Under the pieces are notes generated by a model. The model worked only from the letters and a program-made list of their open reading frames with translations. It did not search any database and was not told the DNA's origin. From Paratinospora sagittata (Eukaryota; Streptophyta; Magnoliopsida; Ranunculales; Menispermaceae), in assembly GCA_035771175.1 (NCBI GenBank), contig CM069590.1, positions 30,456,821-30,520,820 of the forward strand: a DNA stretch of 64,000 nucleotides, written 5' to 3'. The stretch's first letter is position 1, and each line of letters starts with the position of its first letter. The translations under genes and the position numbers were made by a program. Positions 49,701-62,284 of this stretch are shown here, piece by piece.

Positions 49701-52700
49701 ACGAGAAAAATGTGGGCACTTCTGCTTGCTCGATTTTTCTATTCCTTCACAGTTTTGCCAGGTTCTCTTAATCGAAATATGCTCTAGTAACACCTAGATG
49801 ATTCCCATTGTCTCGCACGCCCAAAAAACTTTAGATTGAACAATGTTTTGAATTCAAATCATTTTGTACTACTCTTGCTCTTTAACCTTCAACTTCAAAT
49901 TTTATAAAACACTCATTCTCTGATTTTCAAAAATTCAACAAGCACGATATTTGCAAGTTAGATTGAGCTTTTCGAAGAGCTTTCCAAGAGAAGAAAGTAA
50001 TGATTCTTGCCTTTGCAAAAAAAGGCTTCGAATTGAATCAAAATTGCAATCTGTCTTGATGTTCAGCTAGTTCTTCATTTTATCCCTTGTGTGCGAAGAT
50101 TTGCAGAGGCTATCCATTGTTTAAAACTCTAAGTATATGAAGTGGTCTCGATAAGATAACACATCAAAAAGGAACACAACACCTGTTTTGCATCAAGAAC
50201 ACATCAAACAATAGCTTTCGAATTCTACAAAGATCAAGCTCGAAGAACGAAGACCTATCTCATGTCTAATGCATTAGTTTGATCTCTGGTGTGTAGGGTA
50301 ACCCCTCGATCAATCTCAGCACTAAAACTCTGAAAATTGCAAAGTCTTCAAAATCACTTTCCATATAGTATTTCATTTTGTAAAAAAATGTTTTCTGAAA
50401 GGTTTTAATCATAATTTTAATGAGTTTTGAATTATTTAAAAGTGTTTAATCTTATATCAAAGTGTTTTGAGTCAATGAAATGGTTCTTTAGTGTCAAAAT
50501 ATTAATTTTTCAAAAATAAGGCTATCCAGCAATTTGCACGTCTTAGACTAAAATCTTATATTTCTAACGAGAAAAATGTGGGCACTTCTGCTTGCTCGAT
50601 TTTTCTATTCCTTTACAGTTTTGCCAGGTTATCTTAATTGAAATATTCTCTAGTAACACCTAGACGATTCCCATTGTCTCGCACGCCCAAAAAACTTTAG
50701 ATTGAACAATGTTTTGAATTCAAATCATTTTTTAGTACTCTTGCTCTTTAACCTTCAACTTCAAATTTTATAAAACACTCATTCTCTGATTTTCTAAAAT
50801 TCAACACGCACGATATTTGCAAGTTAGATTGAGCTTTTCGAAGAGTTTTTCAAGAGAAGAAAGTAATGATTCTTGCCTTTGCAAAAAAAGGCTTCGAATT
50901 GAATCAAAATTGCAATCTGTCTTGATGTTCAGCTAGTTCTTCATTTTATCCCTTGTGTGCGAAGATTTGCAGAGGCTATCCATTGTTTAAAACTCTAAGT
51001 ATATGAAGTGGTCTCGATAAGATAACACATCAAAAAGGAACACATCACCTGTTTTGCATCAAGAACACATCAAACAATAGCTTTCGAATTCTACAAAGAT
51101 CAAGCTCGAAGAACGAAGACATATCTCAAGTCTAATGCATTAGTTTGATCTCTGGTGTGTAGGGTAACCCCTCGATCAATCTCAGCACTAAAACTCTGAA
51201 AATTGCAAAGTCTTCAAAATCACTTTCCATATAGTATTTCATTTTGTAAAAAAATGTTTTCTGAAAGGTTTTAATCATAATTTTAATGAGTTTTGAATTA
51301 TTTAAAAGTGTTTAATCTTATATCAAAGTGTTTTGAGTCAATGAAATGGTTCTTTAGTGTCAAAATATTAATTTTTCAAAAATAAGGCTATCCAGCAATT
51401 TGCACGTCTTAGACTAAGATCTTGTATTTCTAACGAGAAAAATGTGGGCACTTCTGCTTGCTCGATTTTTCTATTCCTTCACAGTTTTGCCAGGTTATCT
51501 TAATTGAAATATTCTCTAGTAACACCTAGACGATTCCCATTGTCTCGCACGCCCAAAAAACTTTAGATTGAACAATGTTTTGAATTCAAATCATTTTTTA
51601 GTACTCTTGCTCTTTAACCTTCAACTTCAAATTTTATAAAACACTCATTCTCTGATTTTCAAAAATTCAACACGCACGATATTTGCAAGTTAGATTGAGC
51701 TTTACGAAGAGTTTTTCAAGAGAAGAAAGTAATGATTCTTGCCTTTGCAAAAAAAGGCTTCGAATTGAATTAAAATTGCAATCTGTTTTGATGTTCAGCT
51801 AGTTCTTCATTTTATCCCTTGTGTGCGAAGATTTGCAGAGGCTATCCATTGTTTAAAACTCTAAGTATATGAAGTGGTCTCGATAAGATAACACATCAAA
51901 AAGGAACACATCACCTGTTTTGCATCAAGAACACATCAAACAATAGCTTTCGAATTCTACAAAGATCAAGCTCGAAGAACGAAGACATATCTCATGTCTA
52001 ATGCATTAGTTTGATCTCTGGTGTGTAAGGTAACCTCTCGATCAATCTGAGCACTAAAACTCTGAAAATTGCAAAGTCTTCAAAATCACTTTCGATATAG
52101 TATTTAATTTTTACAAAAATGTTTTCCGAAAGGTTTTAATTATAATTTTAATGAGTTTTGAATTATTTAAAAGTGTTTATTCTTATATCAAAGTGTTTTG
52201 AGTCAATGAAATGGTTCTTTAGTGTCAAAATATTAATTTTTCAAAAATAAGGCTATCCTGCAATTGACACGTCTTAGACTAAAATCTGATATTTCTAACG
52301 AGAAAAATGTGGGCACTTCTGCTTGCTCGATTTTTCTATTCCTTCACAGTTTTGCCAGGTTCTCTTAATCGAAATATGCTCTAGTAACACCTAGATGATT
52401 CCCATTGTCTCGCACGCCCAAAAAACTTTAGATTGAACAATGTTTTGAATTCAAATCATTTTGTACTACTCTTGCTCTTTAACCTTCAACTTCAAATTTT
52501 ATAAAACACTCATTCTCTGATTTTCCAAAATTCAACACGCACGATATTTGCAAGTTAGATTGAGCTTTACGAAGAGTTTTTCAAGAGAAGAAAGTAATGA
52601 TTCTTGCCTTTGCAAAAAAAGGCTTCGAATTGAATTAAAATTGCAATCTGTCTTGATGTTCAGCTAGTTCTTCATTTTATCCCTTGTGTGCGAAGATTTG

Positions 52701-55700
52701 CAGAGGCTATCCATTGTTTAAAACTCTAAGTATATGAAGTGGTCTCGATAAGATAACACATCAAAAAGGAACACATCACCTGTTTTGCATCAAGAACACA
52801 TCAAACAATAGCTTTCGAATTCTACAAAGATCAAGCTCGAAGAACGAAGACATATCTCATGTCTAATGCATTAGTTTGATCTCTGGTGTGTAAGGTAATC
52901 CCTCGATCAATCTGAGCACTAAAACTCTGAAAATTGCAAAGTCTTCAAAATCACTTTCGATATAGTATTTAATTTTTACAAAAATGTTTTCCGAAAGGTT
53001 TTAATTACAATTTTAATGAGTTTTGAATTATTTAAAAGTGTTTATTCTTATATCAAAGTGTTTTGAGTCAATGAAATGGTTCTTTAATGTCAAAATATTA
53101 ATTTTTCAAAAATAAGGCTATCCTGCAATTGGCACGTCTTAGACTAAAATTTGATATTTCTAACGAGAAAAATGTGGGCACTTCTGCTTGCTCGATTTTT
53201 CTATTCCTTCACAGTTTTGCCAGGTTCTCTTAATCGAAATATGCTCTAGTAACACCTAGATGATTCCCATTGTCTCGCACGCCCAAAAAACTTTAGATTG
53301 AACAATGTTTTGAATTCAAATCATTTTGTACTACTCTTGCTCTTTAACCTTCAACTTCAAATTTTATAAAACACTCATTCTCTGATTTTCAAAAATTCAA
53401 CAAGCACGATATTTGCAAGTTAGATTGAGCTTTTCGAAGAGCTTTTCAAGAGAAGAAAGTAATGATTCTTGCCTTTGCAAAAAAAGGCTTCGAATTGAAT
53501 CAAAATTGCAATCTCTCTTGATGTTCAGCTAGTTCTTCATTTTATCCCTTGTGTGCGAAGATTTGCAGAGGCTATCCATTGTTTAAAACTCTAAGTATAT
53601 GAAGTGGTCTCGATAAGATAACACATTAAAAAGGAACACAACACCTGTTTTGCATCAAGAACACATCAAACAATAGCTTTCGAATTCTACAAAGATCAAG
53701 CTCGAAGAACGAAGACATATCTCATGTCTAATGCATTAGTTTGATCTCTGGTGTGTAGGGTAACCCCTCGATCAATCTGAGCACTAAAACTCTGAAAATT
53801 GCAAAGTCTTCAAAATCACTTTCGATATAGTATTGCATTTTGAAAAAAATGTTTTCTGAAAGGTTTTAATCATAATTTTAATGAGTTTTGAAATATTTAA
53901 AAGTGTTTAATCTTATATCAAAGTGTTTTGAGTCAATGAAATGGTTCTTTAGTGTCAAAATATTAATTTTTCAAAAATAAGGCTATCCAGCAATTTGCAC
54001 GTCTTAGACTAAAATCTTATATTTCTAACGAGAAAAATGTGGGCACTTCTGCTTGCTCGATTTTTCTATTCCTTCACAGTTTTGCCAGGTTATCTTAATT
54101 GAAATATTCTCTAGTAACACCTAGACGATTCCCATTGTCTCGCACGCCCAAAAAACTTTAGATTGAACAATGTTTTGAATTCAAATCATTTTTTAGTACT
54201 CTTGCTCTTTAACCTTCAACTTCAAATTTTATAAAACACTCATTCTCTGATTTTCAAAAATTCAACACGCACGATATTTGCAAGTTAGATTGAGCTTTAC
54301 GAAGAGTTTTTCAAGAGAAGAAAGTAATGATTCTTGCCTTTGCAAAAAAAGGCTTCGAATTGAATCAAAATTGCAATCTGTCTTGATGTTCAGCTAGTTC
54401 TTCATTTTATCCCTTGTGTGCGAAGATTTGCAGAGGCTATCCATTGTTTAAAACTCTAAGTATATGAAGTGGTCTCGATAAGATAACACATCAAAAAGGA
54501 ACACAGCACCTGTTTTGCATCAAGAACACATCAAACAATAGCTTTCGAATTCTACAAAGATCAAGCTCGAAGAACGAAGACATATCTCATGTCTAATGCA
54601 TTAGTTTGATCTCTGGTGTGTAAGGTAACCCCTCGATCAATCTGAGCACTAAAACTCTGAAAATTGCAAAGTCTTCAAAATCACTTTCGATATAGTATTT
54701 AATTTTTACAAAAATGTTTTCCGAAAGGTTTTAATTATAATTTTAATGAGTTTTGAATTATTTAAAAGTGTTTATTCTTATATCAAAGTGTTTTGAGTCA
54801 ATGAAATGGTTCTTTAGTATCAAAATATTAATTTTTCAAAAATAAGGCTATCCTGCAATTGGCACGTCTTAGACTAAAATTTGATATTTCTAACGAGAAA
54901 AATGTGGGCACTTCTGCTTGCTCGATTTTTCTATTCCTTCACAGTTTTGCCAGGTTCTCTTAATCGAAATATGCTCTAGTAACACCTAGATGATTCCCAT
55001 TGTCTCGCACGCCCAAAAAACTTTAGATTGAACAATGTTTTGAATTCAAATCATTTTGTACTACTCTTGCTCTTTAACCTTCAACTTCAAATTTTATAAA
55101 ACACTCATTCTCTGATTTTCAAAAATTCAACAAGCACGATATTTGCAAGTTAGATTGAGCTTTTCGAAGAGCTTTTCAAGAGAAGAAAGTAATGATTCTT
55201 GCCTTTGCAAAAAAGGCTTCGAATTGAATCAAAATTGCAATCTGTCTTGATGTTCAGCTAGTTCTTCATTTTATCCCTTGTGTGCGAAGATTTGCAGAGG
55301 CTATCCATTGTTTAAAACTCTAAGTATATGAAGTGGTCTCGATAAGATAACACATCAAAAAGGAACACAACACCTGTTTTGCATCAAGAACACATCAAAC
55401 AATAGCTTTCGAATTCTACAAAGATCAAGCTCGAAGAACGAAGACCTATCTCATGTCTAATGCATTAGTTTGATCTCTGGTGTGTAGGGTAACCCCTCGA
55501 TCAATCTCAGCACTAAAACTCTGAAAATTGCAAAGTCTTCAAAATCACTTTCCATATAGTATTTCATTTTGTAAAAAAATGTTTTCTGAAAGGTTTTAAT
55601 CATAATTTTAATGAGTTTTGAATTATTTAAAAGTGTTTAATCTTATATCAAAGTGTTTTGAGTCAATGAAATGGTTCTTTAGTGTCAAAATATTAATTTT

Positions 55701-57105
55701 TCAAAAATAAGGCTATCCAGCAATTTGCACGTCTTAGACTAAAATCTTATATTTCTAACGAGAAAAATGTGGGCACTTCTGCTTGCTCGATTTTTCTATT
55801 CCTTTACAGTTTTGCCAGGTTATCTTAATTGAAATATTCTCTAGTAACACCTAGACGATTCCCATTGTCTCGCACGCCCAAAAAACTTTAGATTGAACAA
55901 TGTTTTGAATTCAAATCATTTTTTAGTACTCTTGCTCTTTAACCTTCAACTTCAAATTTTATAAAACACTCATTCTCTGATTTTCTAAAATTCAACACGC
56001 ACGATATTTGCAAGTTAGATTGAGCTTTTCGAAGAGTTTTTCAAGAGAAGAAAGTAATGATTCTTGCCTTTGCAAAAAAAGGCTTCGAATTGAATCAAAA
56101 TTGCAATCTGTCTTGATGTTCAGCTAGTTCTTCATTTTATCCCTTGTGTGCGAAGATTTGCAGAGGCTATCCATTGTTTAAAACTCTAAGTATATGAAGT
56201 GGTCTCGATAAGATAACACATCAAAAAGGAACACATCACCTGTTTTGCATCAAGAACACATCAAACAATAGCTTTCGAATTCTACAAAGATCAAGCTCGA
56301 AGAACGAAGACATATCTCAAGTCTAATGCATTAGTTTGATCTCTGGTGTGTAGGGTAACCCCTCGATCAATCTCAGCACTAAAACTCTGAAAATTGCAAA
56401 GTCTTCAAAATCACTTTCGATATAGTATTTCATTTTGAAAAAAATGTTTTCTGAAAGGTTTTAATCATAATTTTAATGAGTTTTGAAATATTTAAAAGTG
56501 TTTAATCTTATATCAAAGTGTTTTGAGTCAATGAAATGGTTCTTTAGTGTCAAAATATTAATTTTTCAAAAATAAGGCTATCCAGCAATTTGCACGTCTT
56601 AGACTAAAATCTTATATTTCTAACGAGAAAAATGTGGGCACTTCTGCTTGCTCGATTTTTCTAATCCTTCACACATTTGCCAGGTTATCTTAATTGAAAT
56701 ATTCTCTAGTAACACCTAGACGATTCCCATTGTCTCGCACGCCTAAAAAACTTTAGATTGAACAATGTTTTGAATTCAAATCATTTTTTAGTACTCTTGC
56801 TCTTTAACCTTCAACTTCAAATTTTATAAAACACTCATTCTCTGATTTTCAAAAATTCAACACGCACGATATTTGCAAGTTAGATTGAGCTTTACGAAGA
56901 GTTTTTCAAGAGAAGAAAGTAATGATTCTTGCCTTTGCAAAAAAAGGCTTCGAATTGAATCAAAATTGCAATCTGTCTTGATGTTCAGCTAGTTCTTCAT
57001 TTTATCCCTTGTGTGCGAAGATTTGCAGAGGCTATCCATTGTTTAAAACTCTAAGTATATGAAGTGGTCTCGATAAGATAACACATCAAAAAGGAACACA
57101 TCACC
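46724..57105 (+). repeat. Six-monomer higher-order repeat, two copies (~5.19 kb each)
   Basis: Copies are 46724-51915 and 51916-57105. Private variants recur at the same offset of about 5190-5192 bp: ATTACAATT, TTTAATGTC (47891 and 53083), GTATTGCATT, AGACCTATC (50251 and 55442), CCTTTACAG, and ATCTCAAG (51123 and 56314; an earlier match at 45931). The order of GTGTAAGG (a) and GTGTAGGG (g) monomers is a-a-g-a-g-g in both. The last monomer of the second copy differs, carrying CTAATCC. Confidence 0.88.
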
Positions 57106-59701
57106 TGTTTTGCATCAAGAACACATCAAACAATAGCTTTCGAATTCTACAAAGATCAAGCTCGAAGAACGAAGACATATCTCATGTCTAATGCATTAGT
57201 TTGATCTCTGGTGTGTAAGGTAACCCCTCGATCAATCTGAGCACTAAAACTCTGAAAATTGCAAAGTCTTCAAAATCACTTTCGATATAGTATTTAATTT
57301 TTACAAAAATGTTTTCCGAAAGGTTTTAATTATAATTTTAATGAGTTTTGAATTATTTAAAAGTGTTTATTCTTATATCAAAGTGTTTTGAGTCAATGAA
57401 ATGGTTCTTTAGTATCAAAATATTAATTTTTCAAAAATAAGGCTATCCTGCAATTGGCACGTCTTAGACTAAAATTTGATATTTCTAACGAGAAAAATGT
57501 GGGCACTTCTGCTTGCTCGATTTTTCTATTCCTTCACAGTTTTGCCAGGTTCTCTTAATCGAAATATGCTCTAGTAACACCTAGATGATTCCCATTGTCT
57601 CGCACGCCCAAAAAACTTTAGATTGAACAATGTTTTGAATTCAAATCATTTTGTACTACTCTTGCTCTTTAACCTTCAACTTCAAATTTTATAAAACACT
57701 CATTCTCTGATTTTCAAAAATTCAACAAGCACGATATTTGCAAGTTAGATTGAGCTTTTCGAAGAGCTTTTCAAGAGAAGAAAGTAATGATTCTTGCCTT
57801 TGCAAAAAAAGGCTTCGAATTGAATCAAAATTGCAATCTGTCTTGATGTTCAGCTAGTTCTTCATTTTATCCCTTGTGTGCGAAGATTTGCAGAGGCTAT
57901 CCATTGTTTAAAACTCTAAGTATATGAAGTGGTCTCGATAAGATAACACATCAAAAAGGAACACAACACCTGTTTTGCATCAAGAACACATCAAACAATA
58001 GCTTTCGAATTCTACAAAGATCAAGCTCGAAGAACGAAGACCTATCTCATGTCTAATGCATTAGTTTGATCTCTGGTGTGTAGGGTAACCCCTCGATCAA
58101 TCTCAGCACTAAAACTCTGAAAATTGCAAAGTCTTCAAAATCACTTTCCATATAGTATTTCATTTTGTAAAAAAATGTTTTCTGAAAGGTTTTAATCATA
58201 ATTTTAATGAGTTTTGAATTATTTAAAAGTGTTTAATCTTATATCAAAGTGTTTTGAGTCAATGAAATGGTTCTTTAGTGTCAAAATATTAATTTTTCAA
58301 AAATAAGGCTATCCAGCAATTTGCACGTCTTAGACTAAAATCTTATATTTCTAACGAGAAAAATGTGGGCACTTCTGCTTGCTCGATTTTTCTATTCCTT
58401 TACAGTTTTGCCAGGTTATCTTAATTGAAATATTCTCTAGTAACACCTAGACGATTCCCATTGTCTCGCACGCCCAAAAAACTTTAGATTGAACAATGTT
58501 TTGAATTCAAATCATTTTTTAGTACTCTTGCTCTTTAACCTTCAACTTCAAATTTTATAAAACACTCATTCTCTGATTTTCTAAAATTCAACACGCACGA
58601 TATTTGCAAGTTAGATTGAGCTTTTCGAAGAGTTTTTCAAGAGAAGAAAGTAATGATTCTTGCCTTTGCAAAAAAAGGCTTCGAATTGAATCAAAATTGC
58701 AATCTGTCTTGATGTTCAGCTAGTTCTTCATTTTATCCCTTGTGTGCGAAGATTTGCAGAGGCTATCCATTGTTTAAAACTCTAAGTATATGAAGTGGTC
58801 TCGATAAGATAACACATCAAAAAGGAACACATCACCTGTTTTGCATCAAGAACACATCAAACAATAGCTTTCGAATTCTACAAAGATCAAGCTCGAAGAA
58901 CGAAGACATATCTCAAGTCTAATGCATTAGTTTGATCTCTGGTGTGTAGGGTAACCCCTCGATCAATCTCAGCACTAAAACTCTGAAAATTGCAAAGTCT
59001 TCAAAATCACTTTCGATATAGTATTTCATTTTGAAAAAAATGTTTTCTGAAAGGTTTTAATCATAATTTTAATGAGTTTTGAAATATTTAAAAGTGTTTA
59101 ATCTTATATCAAAGTGTTTTGAGTCAATGAAATGGTTCTTTAGTGTCAAAATATTAATTTTTCAAAAATAAGGCTATCCAGCAATTTGCACGTCTTAGAC
59201 TAAAATCTTATATTTCTAACGAGAAAAATGTGGGCACTTCTGCTTGCTCGATTTTTCTAATCCTTCACAGTTTTGCCAGGTTATCTTAATTGAAATATTC
59301 TCTAGTAACACCTAGACGATTCCCATTGTCTCGCACGCCTAAAAAACTTTAGATTGAACAATGTTTTGAATTCAAATCATTTTTTAGTACTCTTGCTCTT
59401 TAACCTTCAACTTCAAATTTTATAAAACACTCATTCTCTGATTTTCTAAAATTCAACACGCACGATATTTGCAAGTTAGATTGAGCTTTACGAAGAGTTT
59501 TTCAAGAGAAGAAAGTAATGATTCTTGCCTTTGCAAAAAAAGGCTTCGAATTGAATCAAAATTGCAATCTGTCTTGATGTTCAGCTAGTTCTTCATTTTA
59601 TCCCTTGTGTGCGAAGATTTGGAGAGGCTATCCATTGTTTAAAACTCTAAGTATATGAAGTGGTCTCGATAAGATAACACATCAAAAAGGAACACATCAC
59701 C
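54511..59701 (+). repeat. Three-monomer duplication (~2.6 kb, two copies)
   Basis: Segments 54511-57105 and 57106-59701 repeat an a-g-g trimer. AGACCTATC recurs at 55442 and 58038, ATCTCAAG at 56314 and 58910, CTAATCC at 56661 and 59257, each about 2596 bp apart. The first copy is the second half of the six-monomer unit, so this duplication is younger. Confidence 0.87.
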
Positions 59702-62284
59702 TGTTTTGCATCAAGAACACATCAAACAATAGCTTTCGAATTCTACAAAGATCAAGCTCGAAGAACGAAGACATATCTCATGTCTAATGCATTAGTTTGA
59801 TCTCTGGTGTGTAAGGTAACCCCTCGATCAATCTGAGCACTAAAACTCTGAAAATTGCAAAGTCTTCAAAATCACTTTCGATATAGTATTTAATTTTTAC
59901 AAAAATGTTTTGCGAAAGATTTTAATTATAATTTTAATGAGTTTTGAATTATTTAAAAGTGTTTATTCTTATATCAAAGTGTTTTGAGTCAATGAAATGG
60001 TTCTTTAGTGTCAAAATATTAATTTTTCAAAAATAAGGCTATCCAGCAATTGGCACGTCTTAGACTAAAATCTGATATTTCTAACGAGAAAAATGTGGGC
60101 ACTTCTTCTTGCTCGATTTTTCTATTCCTTCACAGTTTTGCCAGGTTCTCTTAATCGAAATATTCTCTAGTAACACCTAGATGATTCCCATTGTCTCGCA
60201 CGCCCAAAAAACTTTGGATTGAACAATGTTTTGAATTCAAATCATTTTGAAGTACTCTTGCTCTTTAACCTTCAACTTCAAATTTTATAAAACACTCATT
60301 CTCTGATTTTCAAAAATTCAACAAGCACGATATTTGCAAGTTAGATTGAGCTTTTCGAAGAGTTTTTCAAGAGAAGAAAGTAATGATTCTTGCCTTTGCA
60401 AAAAAAGGCTTCGAATTGAATCAAAATTGCAATCTGTCTTGATGTTCAGCTAGTTCTTCATTTTATCCCTTGTGTGCGAAGATTTGCAGAGGCTATCCAT
60501 TGTTTAAAACTCTAAGTATATGAAGTGGTCTCGATAAGATAACACATCAAAAAGGAACACAACACCTGTTTTGCATCAAGAACACATCAAACAATAGCTT
60601 TCGAATTCTACAAAGATCAAGCTCGAAGAACGAAGACATATCTCAAGTCTAATGCATTAGTTTGATCTCTGGTGTGTAGGGTAACCCCTCGATCAATCTC
60701 AGCACTAAAACTCTGAAAATTGCAAAGTCTTCAAAATCACTTTCGATATAGTATTTCATTTTGAAAAAAATGTTTTCTGAAAGGTTTTAATCATAATTTT
60801 AATGAGTTTTGAAATATTTAAAAGTGTTTAATCTTATATCAAAGTGTTTTGAGTCAATGAAATGGTTCTTTAGTGTCAAAATATTAATTTTTCAAAAATA
60901 AGGCTATCCAGCAATTTGCACGTCTTAGACTAAAATCTTATATTTCTAACGAGAAAAATGTGGGCACTTCTGCTTGCTCGATTTTTCTAATCCTTCACAG
61001 TTTTGCCAGGTTATCTTAATTGAAATATTCTCTAGTAACACCTAGACGATTCCCATTGTCTCGCACGCTTAAAAAACTTTAGATTGAACAATGTTTTGAA
61101 TTCAAATCATTTTTTAGTACTCTTGCTCTTTAACCTTCAACTTCAAATTTTATAAAACACTCATTCTCTGATTTTCAAAAATTCAACACGCACGATATTT
61201 GCAAGTTAGATTGAGCTTTACGAAGAGTTTTTCAAGAGAAGAAAGTAATGATTCTTGCCTTTGCAAAAAAAGGCTTCGAATTGAATCAAAATTGCAATCT
61301 GTCTTGATGTTCAGCTAGTTCTTCATTTTATCCCTTGTGTGCGAAGATTTGGAGAGGCTATCCATTGTTTAAAACTCTAAGTATATGAAGTGGTCTCGAT
61401 AAGATAACACATCAAAAAGGAACACATCACCTGTTTTGCATCAAGAACACATCAAACAATAGCTTTCGAATTCTACAAAGATCAAGCTCGAAGAACGAAG
61501 ACATATCTCATGTCTAATGCATTAGTTTGATCTCTGGTGTGTAAGGTAACCCCTCGATCAATCTGAGCACTAAAACTCTGAAAATTGCAAAGTCTTCAAA
61601 ATCACTTTCGATATAGTATTTAATTTTTACAAAAATGTTTTGCGAAAGATTTTAATGAGTTTTGAATTATTTAAAAGTGTTTATTCTTATATCAAAGTGT
61701 TTTGAGTCAATGAAATGGTTCTTTAGTGTCAAAATATTAATTTTTCAAAAATAAGGCTATCCAGCAATTGGCACGTCTTAGACTAAAATCTGATATTTCT
61801 AACGAGAAAAATGTGGGCACTTCTTCTTGCTCGATTTTTCTATTCCTTCACAGTTTTGCCAGGTTCTCTTAATCGAAATATTCTCTAGTAACACCTAGAT
61901 GATTCCCATTGTCTCGCACGCCCAAAAAACTTTGGATTGAACAATGTTTTGAATTCAAATCATTTTGAAGTACTCTTGCTCTTTAACCTTCAACTTCAAA
62001 TTTTATAAAACACTCATTCTCTGATTTTCAAAAATTCAACAAGCACGATATTTGCAAGTTAGATTGAGCTTTTCGAAGAGTTTTTCAAGAGAAGAAAGTA
62101 ATGATTCTTGCCTTTGCAAAAAAAGGCTTCGAATTGAATCAAAATTGCAATCTGTCTTGATGTTCAGCTAGTTCTTCATTTTATCCCTTGTGTGCGAAGA
62201 TTTGCAGAGGCTATCCATTGTTTAAAACTCTAAGTATATGAAGTGGTCTCGATAAGATAACACATCAAAAAGGAACACATCACC
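58837..62284 (+). repeat. Two-monomer duplication (~1.73 kb, two copies)
   Basis: Segments 58837-60566 and 60567-62284 share ATCTCAAG (58910 and 60640), CTAATCC (59257 and 60987), ATTTGGAGAGG, TTTTGCGAAAG, CTTCTTCTTGCTC and CTTTGGATTG, all offset 1730 bp. The second copy has since lost 12 bp near 61650, between two TTTTAA words. Confidence 0.87.
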
